From Platerodrilus igneus (taxonomy: Eukaryota; Arthropoda; Insecta; Coleoptera; Lycidae): a DNA stretch of 64,000 bases. Positions 11,184 through 22,154 of this stretch are shown piece after piece. The notes under the pieces were generated by a model that saw only the letters and a list, made by a program, of their open reading frames with translations, made no database searches and was not told the DNA's origin. Position 1 is the first letter of the stretch. Every line of letters starts with the position of its first letter. The position numbers and the translations under genes were made by a program. The stretch covers positions 3,162,001-3,226,000 of the forward strand of contig JARFIW010001491.1 in NCBI GenBank assembly GCA_036346225.1, read 5' to 3'.

Positions 11184-13092
11184 ATGGCCGATAGGATGAA
11201 AGAGGTTCATGAAAGTGTAGGAAAGACCCAAGAATAAAAAATGATGGCTCTCTTATTAAGTCTGAATCATGGCATGCAGGAACAAAAAGAAAACGAGAGA
11301 AATGAGTGAAAAGAATGAGAAAGGCATGAATGAAAAGAATCAGAAAGGCATGAAAGAAATGGCTGACAAGTCTGATAAAAATATTCAGTAGCTACAAACG
11401 GAATTTGGAGAAAATATGGCAAAATAGGGGGAAAGTTTAAAATTAGAAAGTGAAAAGAATGAAGGAAAATTTAAAGAGATTAGTGAAAGACTAACTACGG
11501 GTTTAAGTGAAAATAACAAAACCATTGAAGAAATGAAATTTGAAATTAGAGGAAAAGCAGTACAAATTTTAGAGGATATGGATGATGTCAAAGAAGAAAT
11601 TGTTCAAATAAAAGCGAATCCGAATACAAGTGAGTAAGTAACTAATGGAAAAATTCACATTTTAGATAAAAAAGTAAATGAAACAAAGGGAAGATGCCAA
11701 GCTGGTTTTAAAACATTTAAAAATGATTTGGGATATCTTAATGCAAACTTAGGGAATAAGTTTGAGTATTTAGAAGACAGGGTTAAAAATATTCTTATTG
11801 CGGAACCGATGAGATGAAGTCTAACCAGTGTTCCGGTGGAACAACACTCGAAATTTTATGGAGATAATAAACTTAACCCTAAAATATTTTTAAATAACTT
11901 AAAAACTTTAATACTAGGTTATTCTCCTTGTTACGACTTCAGGCGTCAGCAACCACGTTATTTTATCTTTTACATATCGAATCTCAAAATCGTAATTTTG
12001 CAACAGAAGACTCCACCTATATACTCAGTTGTTTGTAAATCTCGTATTGAGCAATGGTCTGTTTCTACAAAGAAGTGCCTGCCTATGAGGTAGTATTTTA
12101 ATTTAGTCAAAGCGAATACCACCCCACCCTTCTCACTGATAGTGTAGTTCAATCCATGTGGTTTTAGCGACCTCGATATGAATGAGATGTATAATTCTGC
12201 TTATATGCCCTATCGGAGGCGTTTGTACGCAGAATAAATTCCTTTTAGAAATCTGGGTGCCTCAATATATTGATGATAAAATTACTCAATTAAATTTAAG
12301 TATGCTTGCTCGTGAATCTCGTCCCAAGACCATCTAACTCCTTTCTTCAATAATCCAAATAATGGAACTGTTTTTTGAGAAAAGGACGGAACAAACTTTT
12401 TGTAAAAGTTCTTCACTCGCAAAAAACTCTTAATGTCCTAATATTTTTATATCTGGGGTTAGCAAACCAAGTTAAATATTGTAAGGTCCATGTTGAAAGG
12501 GAGTGCAGAGATTTGATTTGGACTGATTGAAAGTGAGTAGAGCTCTGTTAAAGACTTCGAAATTAAATTTTCAAAATATTTCTGGGGAGACAACCAGCAA
12601 TTTAAAGTCAGAGATAACTTATTAATGGACAAATATAGTAGCGATTCAAGCATGACAAGGGAGTTGTATCTGATTAAGAAATTGAGCGTTGCCAAACAAC
12701 TTGATCCTCCTTTAGAGGACAAGCAGATTATAAAATATTTAGCAGGTCACTTTAAAACTAAAGTAAGGCAATGCATAGCCTTACAAAATTTTGTTGATAG
12801 AGACGTGTTTTTAGAATATCTTCAACGTTACGATGACATGGGTCAACCAAGGAGGATAGAGATCAGGCCAAGGAGCCAGTCCATGAACACCTTTAGATTC
12901 CAGAGGAATAATGGACATGAGAGATATCAAGGCAGACCATTTGAAAGGGACAATATGCCAAGAAATAATTGGAATAAAGGAAATGCCATTAGGAGTGACG
13001 GGGAAGGGAGAATAATGAATCCCGTACCATTGAGAATAGAACCGTTACCCAAGGAAGGGAAAACATGGCTAACGTACAAAGATATGGCATGA
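11184..13092 (+). pseudogene. Ty3/gypsy gag relic, split by an antisense fragment
   Basis: The relic starts at MADRMKEVHESVGKTQE, runs through Lys/Glu-rich coiled-coil-like sequence with many frame breaks, and reaches EQHSKFYGDNKLNPKIFLNN near 11910. After an antisense insert (about 11925-12455) it resumes with AEIWFGLIES and an open stretch of 155 residues (12625-13092). That stretch contains the capsid-type segment YLIKKLSVAKQLDPPLEDKQ and ends in a basic, Asn/Arg-rich tail. No zinc knuckle is visible. The order LTR-PBS-gag fits a gypsy element whose pol is lost beyond 13.1 kb. Confidence 0.75.
11925..12455 (-). pseudogene. Antisense gypsy RT/RNase H fragment inside gag
   Basis: The minus strand shows a thumb/connection-like piece (KKGVRWSWDEIHEQAYLNL) and then an RNase H piece containing VVFALTKLKYYLIGRHFFVE and TDH. 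Stops and small indels interrupt it. It lies exactly between the two halves of the plus-strand gag, so it is a separate insertion or rearrangement. Confidence 0.75.
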
Positions 13093-13134
13093 ATAGTAGC
13101 AAAGATAATAGGACATATGCGCGGTATATATTGG

Positions 13135-13552
13135 TCAAAAACACCGTATAGTAAATCATAAAAATTATGTAAGCTTCATTAATATTACCACAATTATCTA
13201 ACATATACCAGTCTACTAAAATTAAGGCATGGTAGAGGTGCAAAAAGTTTGCCTTTTTGAAGTTGTAGTTTTTAGAAAATTGTAACTGCGGACATTTTAC
13301 AGGAAGTACTTTGGCAAAATTAAAACAAATTTCCAAAGCTGGGTGATGCACATCTTCATCCATAAGAGGTTCTACATCGCGACGAAATATACAGTTAAAA
13401 CTAACAAATACAAGATCAAGCAGCCTTTCATTCTTATTACACATTTGATTCCATTGGCATAGATCTAAAAATTCAGAATAGTTATTAACTATTGTACTTA
13501 ACATATTGTGACAGCCAAGATTACTATAACTTGGAATGTTGAAATATCCCAA
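13135..13552 (-). pseudogene. LINE endonuclease (APE) fragment
   Basis: From 13552 the minus strand reads MGYFNIPSYSN (from the GDFNIP motif of APE endonucleases) and continues to LLDLVFVSFN and VHHPALEICF, the late endonuclease motifs ending in the D/H-H pair. It is the 3' half of an endonuclease domain and is truncated at both ends. The nominal frame runs on into the antisense of gag, which is not real. Confidence 0.7.
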
Positions 13553-15489
13553 ATCACTAAATTATTATAAAAATAATGCCAAACAAAAAAATTAAATAAC
13601 GATCTATAATAGTTGTTGGAGTATGTGGAATGTAGATAACGAATATGTTTAAAGAATGTCCATATAATATGCACTTACAACCCACAACATCATACTTAGG
13701 TAAAGAATTTCGCAAATTTGATCAATCTAATCGCTCCGCTGGAAAATAATTCTTGACTGCTAAAAAAACTCTACTCCCGATATAGCCCAGTAAAATGACA
13801 CTAAAATTGGCGATTTGGAGAAAATAAAACTGACTGGGCTGAACTTTGTAAACAGGCTTGTTCTACAGTACGACATATTAAAAGTCCCCACGTGTAGACG
13901 CTACGTTGCGGGCAAGGAAGGGTCCAAAAGGTCTAAAAAATTAGTTTTTCGCAAGTAACTCGGAAAACATCAACTTTACGAAAATTTATGTATATATCAA
14001 AATTGTATCTTACAAAATCCCGCACAACTTAATTTTTAATTCAAGTCTGTACGACCAAATGGAGTAGAGATATAATTTTTTTAAACACCGGTAGTTTTGA
14101 GGCGCAACAAAATCACGTACGCGCGTTGCGCATTTTTCGCTAATATTTAATTAATAATTAATATTTGTTAACAGTAAAGACATTTCTTGATAGTAAATAT
14201 ACATTATTTAATTCAAAGAAACTTTTTCTCGGTGTCATTTTTACAACATAACCTACATGAACAATAATAAAAATAAAATACTCACATTTTATTAACCAAT
14301 TGCTATTTTATTGCTTCGGATCCTCCTCAATCTTTAGTGCCTACGTACAGTACTATCGGTCCTAAAAATATCGACCTAGTACCAAACGATTCAGAAAGAT
14401 CCCATAAGAATAACTTCTGACACTTCAATAAGTACAGAAAAATGGTTAAGGACACGCTTTTTCATCATTTCAGGTGACTCATAGTGATGATCTGCTACAT
14501 TGGTAAACTTACCTGTGTTTTGAAACGTCAGTTTCCCATCACGATGCATTCAAAATTACTTGCATCAAGAATATACCAAAAGAGATATCCTGTTAAATGA
14601 CAACACAATACAATTAATAAACCTAAATGACATTTTAATTGTAATTGTTATTTTTCTCAAAGCCTGCCTGATTTCCTGCTTGAACATTTTCTATAAAATG
14701 CATATTGTTGATCCGGTAGAATTCTGTTGATAGCGTACTATTGTAGGTTGTTATATCTTTAGTGAAAATTATTATTGGATAAGTGTAGTTAATTGTTAAA
14801 CAAAATGTATTAATTGTTCTATAATATTCTCCAATTAATTATTTTATAATATTCTCCAATAGTAAGTTATTTTTAGTTATGTAAATTAAAAACATTCTTA
14901 TAATTTGAAGAAAATCAAAAATATCTCAGAAAGTAATGGATTTAGGTATAGGGAATGCTTAACAAAAATGAAAGGACACTTAATGAACTATCCATTGTAG
15001 CAATAAAATTGGTAAAGGTACAGTTTAAAAAAAGTTTTAAAAATTGCATTTTGCAAAACCTGACACACCCTGTGTACTGTGAAGAAATTTCAAAAGAGTG
15101 ATATTTACAAATATACTATGGTATATAGTAAAATTTTCTGCATCCTGAAAATTAACATAAGTTGTGTATTAGTGCAGTGGCAAGGTATCTAATCAGAGTC
15201 ATTTTCTCTAAAAACAGTTGAATATCTCAAAAACTAAAAGGAATAGACAGATACAATTTCATATCAAATTAAAGCTCTTTTTATGGGCTTTCCAAAAATG
15301 TAATAATATATAGGGTATTCCATTTAAAAAAATATAAGTTTAATATGCCCTGGAATTATGAAACCCCCTGTATGCTTCCAAATATTTTTAAAATGTGCAC
15401 TTTAGGCATGCCTAATATACCTCCAAATTTTGTTTACGTAGCTTTTATAATAACGGAGTTATCGACCGTTGCCACACTAAAAACTCACC

Positions 15490-15497
<8 letters not shown>
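13553..15497. other. Non-coding interval
   Basis: No credible gene. Motifs such as ACACCCTGT (about 15063) and CACCCTGTATA (15486) are often seen at ends of small insect transposons, but no paired inverted repeat was found. Confidence 0.4.

Positions 15498-15525
<28 letters not shown>
15498..15525. repeat. (TA)n tract, left of solo LTR
   Basis: A TA run directly abuts the 3' terminus of the minus-strand LTR. Confidence 0.9.
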
Positions 15526-15527
<2 letters not shown>

Positions 15528-15576
15528 CTGTGAATCCTCTTATATCTACAGGAACTGACCCTTTCAAAAAAAAACA

Positions 15577-15601
15577 TTCGAGCCCCACAGATTGGGCGTC
15601 A
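15577..15601 (+). promoter_or_regulatory. tRNA-Lys 3'-end-like motif (PBS on minus strand)
   Basis: TTCGAGCCCCACAGATTGGG followed by CGTCA reads like the T arm, acceptor strand and CCA of tRNA-Lys on the plus strand. On the minus strand it is a PBS-type complement. Confidence 0.55.
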
Positions 15602-15660
15602 AGAATGCTGTGAATCCTACAAAAAGCCTCTCCATTAATCTTAAACTAAGGTTTTCAAAT

Positions 15661-15684
15661 CGAGTCCCTCAGATTGGCGCGTCA
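15661..15684 (+). promoter_or_regulatory. Second tRNA-Lys-like motif
   Basis: A diverged repeat of the motif at 15577, again followed by CAAGAATGCTGTGAA. Spacing is about 84 bp. Confidence 0.5.
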
Positions 15685-16792
15685 AGAATGCTGTGAAACC
15701 TTTTAAATTAACTGGTCCGTTGACTTTCTTCTGTTAATCGCCTCTTTACTCTTTTCCGCCTCGGCTGCTCACCTAGTTAAACTTTCATCCTCATTCATAA
15801 AAAAACAAATACATTCCTACCACAAACATCAACGTTAACTCTATTTACATCAATATTCATAATACATTAAAATTTCAAAATTAAATTTCAGCATAAATTT
15901 CAGTATCAGAAAACTTCAAGATTAAATTTATTATCATTTTAATGTGCATCCAGAATTAAAGTCCTTGTAGGATGCCTACTAATTAATATAACAATATATG
16001 CAGACCTGAGTCTGAGTACAAAGGGAGCATCTCCCACCCCTTTATGTTAATTAACCAGGTTCGTCTAATTGAGCTCAAAGACATACCCAAATTTTCATCA
16101 TAATCAAGAACATAAATACTAAATACCCCTTTCTACTTAAACAAGAAAATTTCACCTTAAAATTAAAATTTTGTTGTTAGTACAAATTCACTACTGTCCA
16201 TTTTAAGTAAATAAATTATAAAGTTATTCAACATACACCAAAACATCAAAAATCGAACAACAAAACTTAAGTTACCTGAAGGTTAACGCACTCGTGGCTC
16301 CAATGTACATCGTCCTCTGTTAATCACACCAATCCAACTGGGTTATGTTTAGGTCCTCGGATTACTGGTCGCCTTTAAAATTTTCTACACCACCATTCAT
16401 CTAAAATTGTTTCAGTGCTTTTCCGGAACTCATCTGTGTATATCTGTATCTTGTTTTGTGGATCTAGTCACGTTTACGAATCATTTAATTATTAACACCC
16501 CCGAAAAATAGCAAAGAAATTCATACTTCTTTCACGCTATACGCCAAAACTGCCTACTTTTGTCTATTCATTTGTCGTTGCAAATTTGAATAATTGGTAC
16601 AGTACTCGCAATTATAACTAGACTTTATTACCTTGCATCTTCTTTTCTAAGTGCACTAAATTACTTTCATTGTAGCACGTAAAGAACAAACTGTTTTAAA
16701 TCACCAAAATATACGAGCAAACTGTTTAAATTATTCAATCAAAATCGGAAAACTAAAGAGCACTGTTTAACGCATTGAATCAAATCGAAAAT

Positions 16793-16830
16793 CTAAGAGA
16801 ACTAAACTCATATTAACACGGGTATATATA
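16793..16830 (-). promoter_or_regulatory. Putative LTR core promoter
   Basis: TATATATACC on the minus strand (from 16830) is followed by CTCTTAG (16799 to 16793) 31 nt downstream, as in the other copies. Confidence 0.5.
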
Positions 16831-17734
16831 ATCGCTAGCCTAGACGTCGCTTTTGTCCCCAAAGCGGACAGTTTCCAGAATTTCGTCATTCTATGTTCCC
16901 TTTTCGATCGCTCGGCACCGCATCTACAAAATTTGCATTCGCACCAGTTAAATCTCAGAAGTTTTACACACGGCACGCAACGTCTGAGAATAACTAATTA
17001 ATTTTTATACCGAAATGTTATTTTTACCTCTCATGTTTGCCTCTTATTTTCAACCAATCGCAACCCAGTGACGTTGCTCAAATCGCGCCTTTTACTATAT
17101 GTGTCTCTGTCTTGCGCATATTATCTGTCTCTATCTACCCTGTTCTGAGTGGTACTAATCGATATTCTTTAGTATCGGTTATTTTCAATCCACGTGGACT
17201 GTGAAATAACCCACCTTATTAGCATTTCTCGTGAATATTAAGCGACGGTTTCTCCAACATTCTCTGTAACCATTTGTTATCTGCAAAATTTACGCAGAAC
17301 GAGACTTTTAAAAATACGCAGGTGTTCAATCGTCCTACTTCTAACTAACACTTCTACGATTTGAATATTATTGGGTTTTTACAAGCTTTTATGCATATTA
17401 TATGTTACTAATGGTTCAATTAACTCTTATTATTTGTACATTTTGTTTAATACCGGTTACTTAAACTTGAATTAATTAATATAAATTTTGCACGTAATTT
17501 CCATTGTTTCTTTACTTGGAATAATTAAACTACACGTTGAGCATTTTAATACTGCTTCTTTTTATAGAAAGCGTCTTGTAAATAATTTAAATTTCTTATT
17601 TTTAATGAAACGAATGAATTTTTATGCTCCACGGTTTTTTTAGTAAAGCGTATTATCTAATAAAATTCCTTATACACGGTGATTAAAATTATTTGATGTA
17701 ATTAATTAATTTTCTACCCTGGTCTAAATATGAG

Positions 17735-17736
<2 letters not shown>

Positions 17737-17799
<63 letters not shown>
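17737..17799. repeat. (TA)n tract, right of solo LTR
   Basis: About 60 bp of TA repeat adjoins the 5' terminus of the LTR. Confidence 0.9.
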
Positions 17800-17801
<2 letters not shown>

Positions 17802-17989
17802 ACGAAGTACTACAGGATGTCAATTCCTTGTTTTTTATTTCATCCGATTTCATGCTTCACTTATCACAACGACATCATATTCACAATCACATATATTTGC
17901 TGTAAATTCATCGACTTTGCCTCGCATGCTTCGAGCGCTTTGATTATAATACATAAGAGCTTACTGTTGAAATTATTTAGTTTTTTGCA

Positions 17990-18720
17990 CAATACTAGGT
18001 AAACCCTTGACAAATTTTATAGCGAGACTAGTTTCTCCATTTTCAAATCGTTCTTGTAACTCATTCCTACACTTACGATTTAACTCTCGTTGATAAAGTG
18101 ATTAATCTTTTTTCAAAAATACATGTTTAAAATCAGAATGAGATTATAAGAGCATCCTGTTTTTAAGAACATTATAAACCTGATAACGGTTATCCATTGT
18201 ACCACATAGTGGGCCAGGTTTACTTGCATTATCTTTCTTGATACCAAGCCTCTATCTTATGAGTCGAGGTCAAGCTTATATTATTTCAGTTGCCAGACAA
18301 ATTTTGTCGACTATTGCAGTTTCTGAATTTTTATCAAGACTCCGGTAAGCCATAAATAATGGCGTTGTTTTCACGTATAATTCGTTCTTGTGCTTCCCGG
18401 ACAACCGCTTCAATTGATTCGGAAGATAACTGGGACTGTTGCACAGACCGCGTTTCCCAATTCTCCAATCTAGTTAACACAGAATTCAACATCCTTTTCA
18501 ATTCTGTAAATTAATCAGCAGTGTTGTTACAAGCATTACAAAAAAACTTAACGCCTTTAGTTCATTGGCGTGTAATACGCTTAACGTTATCTGCATCAAT
18601 TTGTGTACAAGCATCATGAAGGTGACCTTTGTAGCTATCACACGGTAATGCGATTCATTGCATTATCTTGCTTCTTACAAATAATACATATGTTCGACGG
18701 GTACGTGTTAGTGTATTATC
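17990..18720 (-). pseudogene. LINE ORF1 relic
   Basis: Reading the minus strand from 18720, a cysteine-rich start (ICIICKKQD) is followed by SSESIEAVVREAQERIIREN, then NAIIYGLPES, then a frame-shifted piece with KPGPL and a C-terminal part containing QRELNRKCRNELQERF and a final IKFVKGLP. This order matches ORF1 proteins of CR1/Jockey-type LINEs (zinc finger, coiled coil, RRM-like core). Several stops and indels are present and the ORF2 that should follow is absent. Confidence 0.7.
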
Positions 18721-19658
18721 CTTATAAATAATTAAATTGCAATCAAAATATAACCACAATAAAATAACATACATTCGTCCGACTCTACCAATATCTTAAG
18801 CATTGCTTCAAGAACTTGGTTGGTTGTTTTGCAAAGAGAAATGCGCTACTCTGACGAGCTAAAACAACACCGCAGCCGGTCATGAGCTTTTATCTTCGTA
18901 AAATATCCAACAAGTTAAATTAATTTATGTTCACTATACTCGAATTACTTTCCCATGCCAAACAAAATTATTCATTATTATTGAAAGTGATTTTTGATTA
19001 TTAGTAAATTCTAATTTTAATTTTAAAACAATTAATTCCGATATTTTTAATAGCTAAGCCCGTAAAGGCCTAATATTCCAACGATTCACTAGACCCTTAG
19101 TCGCAGAGGGTTGCCCGTAAAAAATTGGATTATTTAAAAACAGATAAGTATTTCGACTACAAAATTACAATTATCAGTAGCTATAGGCAATTATGATAAA
19201 GAGTTCAGGAACACTTCTGAGGATGTTCTTTTCTCTACCTAGGCTGAAGTAAACTTTTCCAACAGACAGTTTCCTAATATTGTTTTGAGCAGCTTATAAC
19301 ATTCCTTTGAAATATTTGTAATTATATTTCATTTTAATAGTTTCTGTATTAGTAAATCCCACCAATAGGATCAGAGTTATTTCCTCTTAGAAATATAACT
19401 TTTAATTTACATGCATTCTTGATCTACGCAAGAATTATTATAGTTTACATTGTAAACTTATATCAAATTCATTAGGGTGGTTTAAATGTTAGGAATGATA
19501 TCACCATTATTTTGAATTCTAAATTATTGCAGTTTTATGATTTAGTTCAGAATAGGAAACAATGAGGGTACGCGTCTAACCAGTTCCAGGACTGAAGATC
19601 TATTGATGATGATGATTTATTTGTTTTGATGAATAATGTATAATACTGGCGTCTATGA
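18721..19658. other. Non-coding interval with an inverted interspersed repeat
   Basis: About 19300-19375 (with TTTTAATAGTTTCTGTATTA and CCCACCAATAGGAT) is the reverse complement of about 27630-27700 on the other side of the LINE. Otherwise no feature recognised. Confidence 0.5.
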
Positions 19659-19719
19659 CATTGGGGACGTGGCCGCAAGTATAGCGGACCTAATTCAAAT
19701 TATAATGTATGTTGATTGT
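19659..19719 (+). repeat. 61-bp direct repeat, left of LINE
   Basis: It matches 27110-27170 at 58 of 61 positions, starting CATTGGGGACGTGGCCGC and ending GTATGTTGATTGT. It could be a very long target-site duplication, or a 3'-terminal remnant of a neighbouring LINE copy. Confidence 0.85.
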
Positions 19720-20808
19720 ACTTTCTAGTTACCGCTTGAAGCGAGCGGACGTGTTTTTGCAGTGCTCCGCTTCAGCAACTAAGAAGTAAGTTTTTATCTA
19801 GGGTTTTTGCTATTTAATTTTATATTATTTTGTTTGAAGCTTTGTTTTTTATTGTTTTAATTTTATAATTTTAAATACAGGGCAGTAAAATAAAAATTTA
19901 AAAACAGAATTTAAATTAAATAAATACTAAATAAATCGCGTTTTTCTTTGCAATTTAAATTAAAATCCGCGTTTTAAAATAAACCTACTAAATTTCGGGC
20001 TAATAAACAAATAACTTACTAAACAAATACTCAAAAATAATTTCGAAATAACTTAAAAAGGCGTATTTAAGAAATTTAAAACAAAAACCGCGTAAATCGA
20101 GTTAAAAAGTCTGGTAAAACAAATAAAAAGTGTGTGAATTTTTATAGTGCGCGCATAATCAAATAATAACCAAAAAACAAAATCTAGCCCTTTTAAATCA
20201 AATAAATAACTTAAAAACTGTAAATTTTAAAACAATTTTAATATAAATTTTCCGTAATTTAAGTACACGCGTACTTAAAAAATCCTTTAAAATCGATTTT
20301 TAGTGTAATTAACCGGTGTAACAGTTAAAGGTTGTGCTAGTTACCAAGTGATTAAGTGAAAGGTCGCTTCCGGTAACCACATTCCGATTGCGCTCGACTT
20401 TATTTGTTAATTACATTTAAAAATAAAGTGTTGTTATTTATAAATTAGATATTTTGAAGTAATTGGTTTATTTGAATTTGATTTGGCGGTTTTAAAAATT
20501 TAAAATAAATAAATAGTGTTCTTTACGGTACATTTTATATCGAGATATTATTATTGCGTTAAAGAATTTATTTAGTTCTAGTTGTTTTTTGATGCTTAGT
20601 GCTCGCTGTATTTTTGTTAAAATTTAATATTTAATTGGGCGGTTCGAAGTTTAAATAAATACAAGGTTGCTTACGGTTCACCTTTAAACAAAACATTTTT
20701 ATTGAACCAACGTTTTGCGCTCTTCTAGCGTCGTTCTTTTAGCGTCGTAACGGTCAAGTCGTTTTTTGAGCTGCGTTTTAGGCGACATTCTTTGTTAGAT
20801 TTGTCAGC
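19720..20808 (+). other. LINE 5' untranslated region
   Basis: AT-rich leader with no reading frame of note. ORF1 begins at ATG 20809 in the context GTCAGCATGG. Confidence 0.5.
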
Positions 20809-22154
20809 ATGGTGGTCCGCCGCGACGAGGAGCCGTTGCCCAGGAAGAAGAGGGGAGATTGGTCGGAGGCTGCGGGCGCTGTTGGGGGGAAACAGCTGAA
20901 GGTAGTGTTAAAGGATGTTATGTTAGGGATTCAGGAGGAGGTAGAGGAGCCTGTGTCTGCGGCGGTCGTGTCGGGGGAGTCGGGGCCTCCCGTAGTGGTT
21001 GCGGCGCCAGAATTGCCCTCTACTTCGATGTCTACTACGATGTCGACTAGCAGCAACGTTAGCGTTGATGCTAGCGACCTCGATGAACTGGAGCTCTTGA
21101 AGTTTAGGGTGAGGAAGGCGCACGCTGCCGTCTATGGGAAGGTGCCGACGACTTCCGCCACTATAGTCGTGGAGGACAGGAAGATGGTTCGGCACGCCGT
21201 GGATAATATCCGCGACGTTACGAACCAACTTATAGGTATGGTTAGGGCGCTTCATCTTTGCCTAGATGGTTCAAAGAGAGCTGGTGTTGTCGGGGGAAGT
21301 CCGGCGGCGAATTCTATCGTTTCAGGAGGCCAGAGTCAGGGTGTGTCGGTGCAGCGCAAGGTTTCCTATGCCGCTGCAGCTTCAGGTTCTACCCCTACGT
21401 TCGCTGTCAGGGTCGACGACAAGCCAGGCCAGAAGGACGACGTGATGACGACCCTGAAGCAGAAGGTCGATCCCGCTCGAGATGGGTTTGTTGTGGTCGG
21501 AGCTCGTAGGACGCGCCGGGGCGGTGTCGTTGTGGAGTGCGCAGGTCGCGACGACGCCAAGAAGCTGCAGTGAAGGTCGGCGGTAACTGCAAAGAACTCG
21601 TGGCGAAGACCATCAAGAAGAAACGTCCACGGGTCGTTCTTCCAGGGGTCGAAGCGGGGATGAAGGTTGAAGAGCTCGTGCGGTTGATTGCGAGCCAGAA
21701 TCCCCGCTTCGGCGATTTGAAGCTAGAAGACCACCTGAGAGAGAAGTTCAGGTTTGGCGGAAAGGGCCCTAGGGATCCCTTCGCCAACGTAGTCTTCGAA
21801 GTGACCCCCACACTTCGAAGGCGTATATTAGCCGATGCTATAAACCTCAGGTGGCGAAGAGTATGGGCCCGGGACCACTTCTCGATGACCCAGTGTTACC
21901 GGTGCTACGAGTACGGCCATCGATCGATGGAATGCAGGGAGAAGGTACAGTGGTGCGGTAACTGTGCCGAGGTCGGGCATGAATTCAAGAATTGCCGGAA
22001 GGCAGTCCCCTGCTGTGTGGTTTGCGCTAGGGCAAACGACAGAACTGGCGGTGGCGCGAAGGTCGATACGCGCCACGACGCCAAGTCGAGCAGATGCCCC
22101 ACGATGCAGAGTCTGAAGAACGCAATCACACGAAACATCGATTATGGACTGTGA
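20809..22154 (+). pseudogene. LINE ORF1 (gag-like, zinc-knuckle protein), one frameshift
   Basis: ORF1 protein binds element RNA. It starts MVVRRDEEPLPRKKRGDWSE, has an acidic and Ser/Thr-rich N-terminal part and a middle domain, and shifts frame around 21560-21575 just after AGRDDAKKLQ. The second frame continues to two CCHC knuckles (CYRCYEYGHRSMEC and CGNCAEVGHEFKNC, both C-x2-C-x4-H-x4-C) and a third variant beginning CCVVCAR with a later H and C, the three-finger layout of the R1 clade and relatives. Combined length is about 450 residues. It ends at 22154, overlapping the ORF2 start by 11 bp. High GC makes opposite-strand frames long; those are shadows. Confidence 0.9.

Larger units (their letters stand above)
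15526..17736 (-). mobile_element. Solo LTR (2.2 kb) of the TA-flanked LTR lineage
   Basis: On the minus strand the LTR starts TACTCATATTTAGACC at 17736 and ends CACAGCA at 15526. TA tracts lie on both sides and no internal region is present. It is clearly homologous over its length to 56793-59124 and 60835-63172 but visibly more diverged. A promoter pair lies at 16793-16830. Two tRNA-Lys-like motifs lie near its 3' end. The 69-residue minus-strand frame at 16767-16976 covers the promoter and is probably not a gene. Confidence 0.75.

Noticed and set aside
20859..21811. Several open frames on both strands across LINE ORF1
   Set aside because: They are shadows of a GC-rich real gene; only the frames with zinc knuckles and LINE homology are kept.
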